Assembly (NCBI GenBank): GCA_002633005.1
Contig: NMRA01000420.1
Span: 124,001 to 188,000 of the forward strand
Direction: 5' to 3'
Source of the DNA: Phoronis australis
Taxonomy: Eukaryota; Phoronida; Phoronidae
DNA: 64,000 bases
Position numbers and translations under genes: made by a program. The notes below the pieces were generated by a model. That model worked only from the letters and a program-made list of their open reading frames with translations, searched no databases and had not been told where the DNA came from. Shown piece after piece: positions 11,365-22,405 of this stretch (positions within the stretch are counted from its first letter, which is position 1; the number at the start of each line of letters is the position of its first letter).

Positions 11365-14300
11365 CTGAAATACAAAACGAAGTTTTGAAGGTAATTATTT
11401 AACTTGCAGCCAGATAACATTTTTTTTCGAATTTGAGAGTCTGATGGAAAAGGCAATTACTCGGAAGTCAGATTGTGGTTGACAGTCACTAAATATCTAA
11501 AACGACTTATTTTCCAACACATCAAATTTCAAATACAACTTCGAGGTTGCAGGACTGGTTAACACGACTTAAATTAGTTGCGCTGTTAATAAGTGACAAA
11601 ATGCAACAAAATAAGAAAAACGCATGAGGTTATCGGATCGCTACTTATAATGTTTGCTTATCATACTCTAAACCTCCGAAACTGGAGGCTCATTAAAATC
11701 CAAGTTAACTATTGTCTTGATACAAAGAACTTTAAAGAAAATTGCTATTGTGAAACATAAGCAACTCACCCAAAATAGCCGTTTTAGGAAGACAGCCGTT
11801 TTAACATACTCATCGTTGACTTCTGGGTGAGTTCTTCGTCTCTTCCCACTGGGGGCGCCACTTTCTATTTCTTTTTCTGGCAAGGATTCCAAAAACTCCT
11901 TCTTCTCGTCCGCTGTAACATATCGTGGGGAATTTCATGATCACGAACACATTGTTTATACAAATCGCCTAAGGCACATCTAAAGGAGTGGACTTTTGAA
12001 TATATATTTCTTTCATATTCGGTCTTGTTTTATTTCCCGGGAAATTCCTCACTTTTTATTCAGTTGTCAATTCCTAATCGAACATCTTTTCCGTTCGATC
12101 TATTTAGCCCAAAAGTGAGGAAATGTGCAAAACGCTGATGACGTATAAAACATAACGCGGAGAATCACCCAAGTTCTAGCTGACCGTTCCATTTTGTACA
12201 AAAACACCCCCGTTAACTCGAAGGCAAGGAATCAGTGACTACCCGGACTTAATGCTTACGACAGAAGTAAATGTGTTTCACCGACGTTGTTTCTTCGAAT
12301 GACACACAACACACCGTTATTATGTAGCGACCCTTTGCTTGCCATGTGCTATTGCATTTTCCACCAGAATAGCGTTCCACAGACGTGGAGAACCTCACGA
12401 CAAGGCAAAATCACGTCATGCACCGCGAGCGAAACACATGACCACATTAGTTTTACGGAACGCAACCATGTTTTGTAATAAGGCTACGTGACGCTAAATA
12501 CGTTGCAAAGAGCAACTTTCCAGTGACACGAGCTAGACAACGCGAATCCTTGCCTCGCGAGATATCGATGTATGTATAGAAATATTACAAGCGGATCACC
12601 AACAAGCAATGTCGCAATGGACTCGTGCTTTCAAGTGACATTTTTCCGTAACATTGTTTTAGTGTACTTTGATGACACCGGACGGGACGACAACTGTCCC
12701 TCAATGCATTTGAAAAACGACTGCAGCGCCGTAGATGAAATTCCCCGAATTGTGGGTGCAAATGACCGAAACGAACTCAACTTATAAAAACCGGAACCTC
12801 AACTATTCATGGTAAGAGTGTTTGAATGTTGTTGGAGTTCATGTTCCGTGGCAAGGATTTTTGAGCGTGATAGGACCTGCTGTGTGATAAAGGTGCGCGG
12901 CCGTGGAAAGATCTTGTTTCCAACATCTGTTTCTAGCGGTGACAAACGACAGCTTATGACTAGTATAGGGTACATTGCATAAAAATGGCCTGTTGACTGA
13001 TACCCAATACATAGATCATTTCTTGTGGGTATACGTACGAGATGGCTGGAACTTATGGAAGGTCTGGAAGTACTCGTAGTACTTATGGTCTGCAGGTAAC
13101 ATGGCGCGGTCGTCTATGAAAGCCTGCAACCTCTTGCCGTATTTGATCTTCTCCTTGAGAACGTCAATTTTATTAAGAAATAAAATGATCGACACATAAG
13201 GAAGGAATCTGAAATTGTAAGTAAATACGTCTTTGCCACACTTTTGTGAATCATACGACATAAACACCAAGCTTATTCCAAGTTAAGCTTTGCACAGAAG
13301 AACACAACAGCAAGACATTTAACACCCGAAACAAATTAAATCATCTCTGCTGAAATGAAAATTTGCTCTTAAAACGCCTTCGAGATCAAAGGATTGTTAT
13401 TATCGTGAATGAGTTCAAATAAGTACGGCAGAAACTAATCGCTGTTAAAACACATTTTAGTATCAATATACTGAGTACTGTTATTTTTTAATTGCATAAA
13501 GATATCCTGGGAAGTAACAAATGTTTACACTACATGTCTTGTCAGTTTTCTTAATTTTTCAATTTCATCATTTTCATTTCATATTAGCTAATCATTGTAC
13601 AACTTGCTTTTGTATAACTTGAGGGAGTGGAGGAACAGGCATTGGCTGAGCAAGCCCACGAAATACATTCCATGAAAAAACTGCATTTCCTTTGTTTTCA
13701 CCCGCTTAGAACTTAGATACAGTCTCGTTAATCAAAAGAATGTAATTTACACCCTTGTGTGCATTTGCGTTTTATACTAATTAAGTCACAGAAAGGAAAA
13801 GTCGTCGTTGTTAAACTGTGGTGGCCATTTTGTTGATGCCCCACAAGTAATTAAAGAAGTAAACTTGACATTTTCCATCAAATAACGTTTATTTTGAAAG
13901 AATATCCCATTTTGAAAAATGCATCACTTGTGTAAAATAAAGTACTAAATTGGTTTGCATTAAATGTCGTTTTATGAAGGCTTTAATTAAAAATTGATTT
14001 AAAGAGTAATTTTCAACCAATTTCAACACTGCAAAATCACCTGCTTTCCCACGCTTGTTCAAAAATCTCCATGGCTTCCAGTAACCTGTTTTTTGATTCA
14101 TCTTCCCTCAGTGTTTGATCATAACTGCTGATGTCAGCAACAAAGAGTATGGCTGTGGCTCGGTCAAAGCATTGTATCCACTGTTTACGTGCTCCTCGCT
14201 GGCCGCCGACGTCGAACACCCTTCGTAAGTAACAGAGCAACAACATTTTAACGAGGAAGAGATTTGACCTATTCATAGGTTGCATGAAGTCTTTTCCGCG

Positions 14301-17300
14301 GTCCGCAGAACACCTGCCACGGAATGGAACCGGGTGAGCTTTCCGTAGACTCACGAAACTCGCGAAAACGCAAAATTAAGCAAGACTTCGCGAGAATTCG
14401 CCTTGCATTAATAAAAAGCGAAGCACGTGATCGCACCAGGTTTTCTGGTGACTGTTTTGCGTCCACGGAATGCTGCAGCCTGGTTCTATCCCCCCAAAAA
14501 AATTACAACGCACTGCAAGAACCACGCACCAAAATTTCGCAGGTTTAAAAAATTCTTTTCCATAACAGCATCGTTTTCAAAATCCATTTGAAAAAGGCAG
14601 ATAACCTGCGATTGAATTGAAACTGTTAAATCTTGGAAGGCGCTGGCCAACCCAAGGACGTTGTGAAACATTTTTTGGTTAGTACATGGAATTGTTTTAT
14701 TTGTTCTTTGTGGCAACGAACGTAAAGTACTGTCATGCAATGAAAAATGTTAAGACTGATTTTTTTAAGATAACTGGTATAATTTGATTTTGTTTTTATT
14801 TCTAACAACAGAACTGTTTTTAATTAACAGTTTTTATTATACTAACTGAGGAAATTGACAAGTTACTCAAAAAGCCAATTGCTGGATTCTCTACAGCACA
14901 GTGATAGATAATGTACTTACCTGAACGATACTGTTGATCTTTTCACAGGGACTTGAAACTCTATAGATTGTATTTGTGTTGTCATTTTACGACACCTCAG
15001 AATGTCTTGGTTTGACGGCAAGTAATCACGCATGCGCACTTCGTCCAGCTTGTCGAGGAAACTGGAAGTAAGCGCAGTGGGACCAGATCTGAGTTTGATA
15101 ACACTGAGGCATTTGAGGTGAAGCTGTTGTGCGTGAACTTGGAATTACGCTTAATCTCAAGGCCGCGTGTGCGTGAACTTGAAATTAAATATTAATTTAA
15201 ACAATTAGGATAATTTTTTGTTCAATGGTTTAAAGAATTTTTGTAGCCGTTTGCCCCACGATCACTCGGAACTTGTGTCACATAATCGGAGGAATATTTG
15301 AATATCAGTTATTCTATGGCAAATAAGATCTCCAATAGTGGAAATAAGCCAATAAAGGTTAGTTACTTTATAAACACGTCGTGATTTGCTTCAGTGCAAT
15401 GCAATTTTTTATCAACGTGAACGTGTCTATTTGAATGGGTGTTTCAAGTACAAGCATTCGCGATCTCGAGATCAAGCAGAATTCCAAATTCCAGCACAGC
15501 AAATCCACCAAAGCCAGTTCTAGCCCTCTATTAAATCTGAAACTCCTTTTTCTGTTTCGTTAAAAATCCAGTATTTGCAGCCATACACGTACAATTCAAC
15601 CCAGTTAAACGGAGAACGAACCTGCTCCTACCGCCACAGAACAACTTTTGATTTTGGACACTTGCTGCTAAACAGTCGGTCTCATCACGATCCTTCCTCA
15701 AGTGGGAAATGATTCCTAAGCTTGTAAAGAACGGTCATCGTGGTTAACAAACTCATTAAGCTGTGGCAGGGTGGCAGTCTGTAGATAATTTCAATTCAAC
15801 AGGACAAGAACGCGATGATAACGTTGCATTTTTGTAAGATTAAACAAGCAAGTGAAGACAGTTGAAGTTTTTACACCACGAAATGGTTTATAACGACTTT
15901 AAAAGCTCCCATTTAATATTCTAGAAGTGTCAATTACCATCATCACTTGGAGACTTTAGCTAGTAAGTCCGTCACAGATTACACAGCGACACTAGAATCT
16001 CACTGTATTTACCCACAATGCCGCAATATCCGTCAAGTACATTTTTAGCCTCGTTTTCACGCCATTGGAATTCCACATGTTTTTTACTGTTGTCATATTC
16101 TCTACATGGCTTTCTCAGTTGCATTACTCTATTAGCCCTTCCAATGCCAACGAAGTACTACTACTATGCTGTGGGCTGCAACTCCGTGGGGAGAAAGTTG
16201 GATAAACTTGACAAATATCTAAGGATACGTGATGTTATACTCTTTGTCTTCCCGATATCAAGCAAAGCCAAGAACATTCGGAGCGTGTGGATTACAGCAA
16301 GTTCATCTGGATAGCTGACTTGAACTGAACAGAATTCCCTTTCTTGAAGATATTTTTTCGATTCCGGTACTTTTAAACAGTTGAAATCAGGAATATTTCC
16401 ACGGCCAGAGCCCTCCACGGTCTACGACATGACCTGTGAAAATGTGCCTGACATTTCAAAACAAGGCCAATGAAATGAAACAACACATTTTCTTACATGT
16501 ACCTCCGAAACAAAGGAGAATTTTTGCTGTGTAACACGGATCGACGCTATTAATTTTAACAGAGGCTGGTCACGTGAGATAGGCGACCCTGCTACCACTT
16601 GGCTGTGTAAGGATGACCTTCGCAAAGAGCAAACTTGCAATTTCATGAAAATAATCCCCTATCGTGTTGACTGCGTAAGGATGACCTTTTCCTCACCGTG
16701 GGCGGCAAAGAGGAATAGGCCTACTCAGGAAATACTTTAGGGTTTAGTTCAATACTGTAGTTGTTGTGGTCAGCCATATTGGATATCTGTAGGTCTGTCA
16801 TTTACTACGTCGACATGACAACTGGTTACTTACTATTTGGCACTGTCTATCAGCTGATACTCGCTGGATCTCATGAAGCACTCTTGCACACCGCCATCTT
16901 GCCATAAACGTTTTGTGCGCTCAAAGAATTCCTGAAGAAGAACACATCTACTCTCGATCAGGCTTTGAGGAAACGGTAAACACAGTTTTGGTCATCCAAT
17001 TCGAACATATATGAATTTGTATGAGGAGCTGGAGGGCATTTTCTGCCCCTCTCCCTTATTACTACTTTTCTTAAAAACGATAGAAATATTAAACGGGAAG
17101 TGACGTAGTGAACATATTTCACAGTACGAACTAAGGAGGCATCCCATTGGAGTTTGAGTTGGCTGTGCGTTTCAAGTTCTGTGCTCCATGTGAAGGCTAC
17201 AAATGGCATTTTCTTGATTTTTGAATCTGTTCTGAGTGAAAAATTGTCACCTGTTGACCCCTTGACCCACCTTTTGCTTAGCGTGGCATTTCTTAAACCT

Positions 17301-20136
17301 TTACTGCTTGAAAGCGGGAAATTTGAAATTTAGCAGGAAATTGAGGTGTCGTTCAGACTTAGGATTTGGTTAAAATCTGGCTGGTCGATACCCACCTTTC
17401 ACCGGAGAATTTTGGAGGTCTGAATGCACAGTCTCTCAGTTCGTAGTAATTGCGTGCAAATGGTGACTTTGGGGTGACAACTAGATTTGGCGTATTCTTG
17501 CTGGTTTTTCAAGTAGCTGGCTGTACTTCCGGTAGTCGAAAATGGAGGAAAATTGAATTTGGAATCCGTTTCAGAGGATTTTGCGCAAGGTTTTTAAAGT
17601 CTTTGGCGCATTATACTTCTCATATGTTCGGGTTTTGTACTTCCTGTGGAAAAGACTGTTGATTTGTGCTGGTTTTCAAGCCCAAAATTAGCAAAAAATC
17701 TGTTGAGGGCCACCCAAGGCTGCTACTTAATCAGCTATAGACCGTTATTGTAAGATTCTGAAAGTGAACTTGTTAACTTAAACAGCACTCCAGCGGCCTC
17801 GTCGGCTTACCTGCGGATAGTCATAGTCTTGCAGAAGAGGAACCTTTATAATACAGTCGACATCACTTTGAAGATGGCTGTTTTCTAGTTCAATGTGGAG
17901 TTTGTTCATAGCACCGAGGATTGTCTGTAATTCAAATGGATCGTATTCAAATGCATTTTTCACATCGCGCAGATGGTTAACTAGTGCTTCTTTGCAACCG
18001 TATTTATACCGTGGGAGCTCAATCAACCAGTCCGAATACTTTCAATATCCATTTTAACGAATGTAGAACTTTATTACATTCTTCTGCACCACGTTCAGAT
18101 ATCAGTGAGGGGTTTGTCTTTAGTTACGCTTAAAAGAGGATATTCGAAAAATATCAGACAAGAGTCGTAATTCCATTTAACTAACACCAACATGATTGAC
18201 ATCAGTTGGAATCGTTGTACTTACTACTATCGATTCCATGATATTATGTTTTATCTGATGCACCGTATGTATCCTTTCTCTGTAATGAAAAACAAGTACA
18301 TCTGTATTATAAATTTAACTACACCACCAAGTTTCCGCTATGTAGTTCTCACTAGAATTGTTTTTAGAATATTTGATTTCTTGACACCTGCTGAACACCT
18401 TGCAAATTTCTTGACAAAACAGTGCCGAACGTGCGCTACACAAATTAATTATAGAACCTGCTACAAATTATTTGAGGGTAAACGCTAGTGAGATCACGTG
18501 CTTTACTCGCACGTGGAGATAACTATCAAGAATCGAACAATCGCGTCACACTCGCAAGAAGCAAGACTTCCGGAATGGATGTTTTAACAAGTTTTAACTT
18601 GTTTTAAAAACGTGACAAAACAGAGTTAATTATTGTGTGCTATCAAACAACAGACGAGCTCTAGAAGAACGTTAACAGTATTACAAGGAACGTGTAATGT
18701 GTTCTCGTCACTGCAGAGGGATCTCGAAATTTGTCAGATGGCGCTGTTTACTCATGGGATGGAGGGAGACCAGCCTCGTCCCCAAGATAACGCTGATCGA
18801 TTTAGCCATTTGAGACTTGGTTATGGGAAGTACCTTCAGCGCAATGATTGGCCGCTGTCTTGACGTCATTAAAACAAAGGCAGAGTTTACTGCAAGGGGT
18901 CTTTTCATCAACAAGTTCATCTATACCACCTGCTACGACGAAACCATGTGAAGATAACAGTCTTTCGTCCCACCAGATCAGCCTCCATTACTTTATGAAA
19001 GTTTCCTCAGCTATTAATGTAAGCTTTTCAAGTAAGACCCTCAGATCCACCAAGGCCGCATGCTACCGGACGTGCACTCCGTAACGCTAGGACCTACGAT
19101 AGGACCTAGCTAAAATCTAGCCAAAGTCAAGTGTTCTCATTCAAAATATACGGCAATATCTCACGTTATTTCGAGAAGTAATAGCTTCTTAGCGAGGTCC
19201 TGGCGTTACTGAACGAGAGGCAGGTCAGCAACTTTGTGTTGTTGTGATAACAACAAAAGGTCAAACACGTGTAATCTCACTTACTGGTCACTGAAGCCGT
19301 CTATATGCAGGATTCTCATCTGTTTTGTCACGGTACTTTTGCCTGATTCCCCAGTACCTGCAAACAAACACAAGACTTTGGCTTTTAGCTGAAAAGTATA
19401 TTAGGGATTTACTGCGACTAGAGTGACGAAAACTACACATTTTGAGTTTTGATTTTTACTCTTGGTATCCATCGTGTCATTGGTGTACGAGCTTTTTAAA
19501 TACAAATCATTTGGACCCATGAATTGTCTGATTGAAGAAATAATTCACTGGCACGTACAGTTCTAAGCCATAGCTGGAACTTTTATATGAATACAAAAGA
19601 ACTTCGAGCACAGCAGGCCTAAATTATTGAGCTCTTTTGCGCATAACGGGTATGGAGGAAGGGGAGGGGGGCGCTTGGCATTCCAAGTCCGGACCAGCGT
19701 AAATACCTCAGGGAACGAGAAAATGGACACCCGAGACAATGCCAAATAATAACCCTACCTCTTCTTTCATGTACTCATCTGAGAAGATACTAGGAAGTAG
19801 AAATACCCACCTGGCGCGGCAGATGGCGGGGAAAAAATCTCACCCGAGAGGATACACAACAAAATATCCACTTTAAACGATACTGGGGAGAAAACAATAC
19901 AAACCCGTTATGGCGGTACGTCCCTACTAACCCTTCCTATGGGAGAGCGCCCCGGGCTGATACTCAGTAAGCTTCGTTCGCCACAATCCATTGCATCGGC
20001 CAAACGTTGCAGACTCACCGAGTAATAGTAACTTGAGCCATTTATTGTCTTCCTCGAAGTCCTTCTTAAGGGCAGAGTTTATCAGCCTGTCCCGTTGTTT
20101 TGCGGGATCTTGAGGAACACACAAACCGCACTTCAT
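11224..20136 (-). CDS. Heterotrimeric G-protein alpha subunit, divergent Gs-like (10 coding exons)
   Basis: A GTP-binding switch coupling seven-helix receptors to effectors. Exons, 5' to 3' on the minus strand: 20136-20019, 19357-19285, 18435-18399 (tentative), 18038-17811, 16931-16834, 15061-14921, 14220-14041, 13208-13039, 11912-11770, 11364-11224. Phases match at every junction and total 443 codons including TAA, so 442 residues (Gs is near 394). All five guanine motifs are readable: GTGESGKST (40-48), switch I RCRKMTT (R209, T212), DVGGQR (Q239), NKID (304-307) and TCAVDT (412-417). The order of segments, such as DxxYP then [10 protein letters not shown] and EYQLIDSA, is Gs-like. Oddities: no Gly2 (starts MKCGLC, with Cys3 and Cys6), a Gln in place of the switch I Gly, a charged insert before the last helix, and a C-terminus RFCDI. 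It could instead belong to another divergent invertebrate class. The 18399-18435 exon and the 18038 start are the weakest parts. Confidence 0.88.
11770..11912 (-). CDS. G-alpha exon 9 (charged insert)
   Basis: Acceptor atatgttacag, donor TGG|GTGAGT. It encodes [30 protein letters not shown] and [17 protein letters not shown]. The last part aligns with the Gs VTRAKYFIRDEFLRI helix. The preceding charged loop differs from other classes. Confidence 0.8.
13039..13208 (-). CDS. G-alpha exon 8 (NKxD motif)
   Basis: Acceptor caatttcag, donor C|GTACGT, phase 2 in and phase 1 out. It encodes [20 protein letters not shown] and ends [19 protein letters not shown] is the base-specificity motif. The frame stays open past the donor for seven codons to a TGA at 13016-13018. 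The donor at 13038 is preferred because it matches the phase of the next exon. Confidence 0.88.
14041..14220 (-). CDS. G-alpha exon 7 (switch II)
   Basis: Acceptor ttacgaag, donor AG|GTGATT. It encodes [36 protein letters not shown] and [14 protein letters not shown]. The catalytic Gln239 is present. The arrangement DVGGQR..R.xWIQCF followed by REDxxxNRLxEAxxxF is closest to Gs. Confidence 0.93.
14338..14470. repeat. MITE family B copy inside a G-alpha intron
   Basis: It begins gagctttccgtagactcacg and ends tgcgtccacggaat, with the core gcaagacttcgcgagaattc and cacgtgatc. It lies between exons 6 and 7, close to the exon 7 acceptor. Confidence 0.65.
14921..15061 (-). CDS. G-alpha exon 6 (switch I)
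   Basis: Acceptor ttacttccag, donor AG|GTAAGT. It encodes [20 protein letters not shown], then [12 protein letters not shown] and [14 protein letters not shown]. The switch I Arg (Gs R201 equivalent, here 209) and the Mg-binding Thr (212) are kept. The family Gly in TxGI is Gln214. The loop before DVGGQR is about three residues longer than in Gs. Confidence 0.9.
16834..16931 (-). CDS. G-alpha exon 5 (helical domain)
   Basis: Acceptor gttcttcttcag, donor TA|GTAAGT. It encodes [19 protein letters not shown] then [14 protein letters not shown]. This matches the LWxDxGVxxCxxRxxEYQLxDxAxY block shared by all G-alphas. Phase 0 in, phase 2 out. Confidence 0.92.
17140..17720 (+). repeat. Truncated copy of the 607-bp TIR element, in a G-alpha intron
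   Basis: It matches the reverse complement of about 60454-61010 over most of its length. Shared strings include cttgatttttgaatctgttc, gaaatttagc.ggaaatt and cttccggtagt. The right end has a decayed gttgagggccaccc; the left TIR is not found. It lies between G-alpha exons 4 and 5. Confidence 0.7.
17811..18038 (-). CDS. G-alpha exon 4 (helical domain)
   Basis: It encodes [20 protein letters not shown], then NHLRDV, and ends [11 protein letters not shown]. The stretch [14 protein letters not shown] followed by DVDCIIKVP aligns with Gs AAMSNLVPPVELAN followed by VDYILSVMNVP. The donor CAG|GTAAGC is phase 0. The acceptor ttgaaag is weak; an alternative acceptor 18 nt further in (before CTCCCACGG) is also phase 0. 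Confidence 0.75.
18399..18435 (-). CDS. G-alpha exon 3 (37-nt micro-exon, tentative)
   Basis: Exon 2 ends in phase 2 while the next clear exon has only phase 0 acceptors, so a linker of length 1 mod 3 is required. The segment after tttgtgtag and before GTGTTC is 37 nt and fits. It encodes [13 protein letters not shown], giving [20 protein letters not shown], which resembles the usual S(E/D)xxR...F...I..N start of the helical domain. The donor is not strong. Confidence 0.5.
18775..18893 (+). repeat. Dispersed ~118-bp repeat, copy 1
   Basis: It matches 42969-43086 with scattered changes. Shared strings include tttagccatttgag, cttggttatg and atgattggccgctgtctt. The family is not identified. Confidence 0.65.
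19080..19214. repeat. MITE family A copy
   Basis: It begins taacgctaggacctacgat and ends gcgaggtcctggcgttactg. It lies in the intron upstream of the tentative micro-exon. Confidence 0.65.
19285..19357 (-). CDS. G-alpha exon 2 (P-loop)
   Basis: Acceptor gtttgcag, donor CA|GTAAGT, phase 1 in and phase 2 out. It encodes [20 protein letters not shown] then GFSD. The G1 loop Lys46 and Ser47 are intact. The string KQMRILH is a G-alpha signature closest to Gs. Confidence 0.9.
20019..20136 (-). CDS. G-alpha exon 1 (start codon, N-terminal helix)
   Basis: The ATG at 20136 has A at -3. Residues 1-39 read [17 protein letters not shown] and continue to NKWLKLLLL, the N-terminal helix and the first strand. 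The donor after 20019 is G|GTGAGT, phase 1. Most G-alphas begin MG for myristoylation; here residue 2 is Lys, while Cys3 and Cys6 could be palmitoylated. A short upstream ATG in another frame overlaps this start. Confidence 0.85.
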
Positions 20137-21079
20137 GATCTTGTTACTTCATGCATAGGACTTCTGCAACGATACGTGTCGAATTATTTCTTGTTAGTAT
20201 GTCTATATTTCCGGAGATTTCCGATAAAGCACTTGTCTCCAGAAAGCGCCCATGGGCGGAGATCCCGGAAGCACATTTACGGGAACAAGGCGACTCATGA
20301 CGTAACTAGTATTGCATATTGTTGTTTTGTTAACAATTACAACTATAATCTGAAAACTATACGATTAGTGTCAGCAAGGTGTGTAGTACATATAGGAGAG
20401 TTCACTTGAGAGTTCGCTGTTATCGCTACTACTAGCGCCGCCAAGTGGTGAATAAGCAACGGTCAAGTTGGAAGCACAAGAACAATGGGGAAGGGCACAT
20501 TTTGCAGTGCGATAAATTGCACCAATACATTCCACGAAAACCCCAGAACTGTAATTTTTTACGTTTCCTAAGGATCCAGAAAACAAATATTATTTGTTAT
20601 TGAATAATATGGTACATTTTCTGTGTTCAGTTCACGGTTGGAAGACACGTCCATCGCAGTCGCGGTGCCGCTGTCGTCTGCGGTGTAGGCCACTGCACAG
20701 GCTCCGCTCTGCCTTCTGCAGATACTTTGTTGTCAATTATATGTATGGGAGCATTAGAATGGAATACAATGTTGTGGTAGTGATGAATTGTCATGTTTTC
20801 TTCTTCTTACTTGTGTTACACCTACTGCACAAACCAACTGTCTGCACTGGTAGCAGCCTGGCGTATTCAATAGGGAACACATTCAAAATTGTTGGGTGGA
20901 CTTGAAACGTGCAGTGAGCTGGGAGAGCTTAGAAATGAAAAGGTGGAAAACACCCAGGATGTTACTGGAGCATGATGGCCACCAGTCATGACAAGCAAAA
21001 GTCCTTGGGGGTCATGCTCAAAACGAGGCAGCCAAATCGTATCACAACCTAGCACATGTTGTCAATAGTCAGGGAACAA
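20137..21079. other. 5' region of the G-alpha gene
   Basis: This should hold the promoter and 5' UTR of the minus-strand G-alpha gene; no TATA box was recognised. A GC-rich string, gcgccgccaagtggtgaata (about 20435), resembles strings near 21787 and 60400. At about 20205-20300 there is a decayed element (atttccgataaagc, gcgcccatgggcg) related to those near 44540 and 49918. Confidence 0.4.
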
Positions 21080-21222
21080 CATGGGCGGCGCAGCACTAAA
21101 AAGTGGGAAATTATAGCGCCCCCAGCCTCCCTGTGGTGCAGCGCCCACAGACCATGGGCGGCGTAGCACTGAAAAAAGTGGTGGGCTATAGACCCCCAAG
21201 CTCCTATGGTGCGCCGCCCATG
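21080..21222. repeat. Dimer of the ~68-bp GC-rich inverted-repeat element
   Basis: Unit 1 starts catgggcggcgcagcac at 21080. Unit 2 starts catgggcggcgtagcac at 21153 and ends ggtgcgccgcccatg at 21222. This is the same two-unit arrangement as 9669-9806, in the opposite orientation. Confidence 0.7.
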
Positions 21223-21356
21223 AGCAACCAAAATCTGTGACGATGGGAGGATGTGAGGGGTTCAAAACTCATGCGGCATACCCCATTGCTTTTTACCTGA
21301 TTTGCACTCCTCCCATGTACCCCTTTACTACACCTGGAGGCAACTCTCCTCTGAAC

Positions 21357-21509
21357 CAGTGGCGGATTGAGAAGGGGGCCAAGGGTGTCATGGCCCCCTT
21401 AATATTCTCCCAGATGCCATTTGGCAGTTCGGGGGAGCGAATGTCTGACGGGGAAAATCCTAGCTAATAGCTGCCCTGCCCCCAACCCAAAATCCTGAAT
21501 CCGCCCCTG
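21357..21509. mobile_element. Non-autonomous DNA transposon (TIR CAGTGGCGGATT), 153 bp
   Basis: The left end is cagtggcggattgag and the right end is ctgaatccgcccctg, imperfect inverted repeats of about 15 bp. Both flanks carry TGAAC (21352-21356 and 21510-21514), a 5-bp target duplication. The interior is GC-rich with gggggcc and ggcccccttaa. Terminal pieces with CAGTGGCGGATCTAG-type ends also occur near 24504 and 38341-38357. Confidence 0.65.
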
Positions 21510-21514
21510 TGAAC

Positions 21515-22284
21515 CCCCAGGAGCAATCACTAAAATTATGTAGTCCCTGGAGGTATGAAATCTTAATGAGAACTCAAACATGAAACAAAACCATGATGGC
21601 TTTTGAAGGGAGCTTCAAGAGAATGAAAGCAAATACACTTTAATATTAATTAAAACACACATTCTCATTCGATTATAAGTGGATGTTATTTTACGTATTT
21701 TACCCATTTGCAATCACATGGTAATATTATTGTACGTCGAACGTTGTTAAAGTATGAATTTATCAGTGTTTACATAGTTCGGACTGCTGCTTATTCGCCG
21801 CTCGGGGCGCTAGTTTTTCGACCGATAAGACCATCGCGGAGATTGGCAAGATGGCGGAATGAACTCACGCATTCTATGTACACTCCTTGGTGATAGCTAG
21901 TTCACGCACTCCAAGGGAGCTGTAATCTTTGACAAACTTTCCATAATTACAACACGATCCCATCACTGCATTATTTGATAATTTCAGACATCTGGTTACG
22001 TAAACAGGTCCATAAAATCAACTTCCTGAAAAAGCGCACCGGGTGCTTTTTCAGGAACAAAAAACGACTTGAATGAATAATTGCTTACGGAATAATCGTG
22101 CTACTGGAATTTTACAGCAACGCCATCGATCTGTTATAGCATTTTTGAATTGAAATTGGTTAAAATGATAGATGGCTTCAAATTGCCCAGACGGACATAG
22201 CGTCGTGGCAACTTTAAATAACTGACCTTGAAACGAACTTGAATTTGCCCGGTGTGAAAAACTACGACCGAGAGTGAGAGAGAG
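21515..22284. other. Non-coding; 35-bp palindrome at 22023-22057
   Basis: The only clear structure is the near-perfect palindrome ttcctgaaaaagcgcacc, then gggtgctttttcaggaa. At about 21785 is cgccgctcggggcgctagtt, similar to 60400-60425. The right edge runs into a GA repeat and the N gap. Confidence 0.5.
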
Positions 22285-22405
22285 NNNNNNNNNNNNNNNN
22301 NNNNNNNNNNNNNNNNNNNNNNNNNNNNNNNNNNNNNNNNNNNNNNNNNNNNNNNNNNNNNNNNNNNNNNNNNNNNNNNNNNNNNNNNNNNNNNNNNNNN
22401 NNNNN
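22285..22405. other. 121-N gap in a (GA)n repeat
   Basis: The gap is flanked on both sides by gagagaga, so an unsequenced or masked dinucleotide repeat is likely. Open frames drawn through it are not real. Confidence 0.9.
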
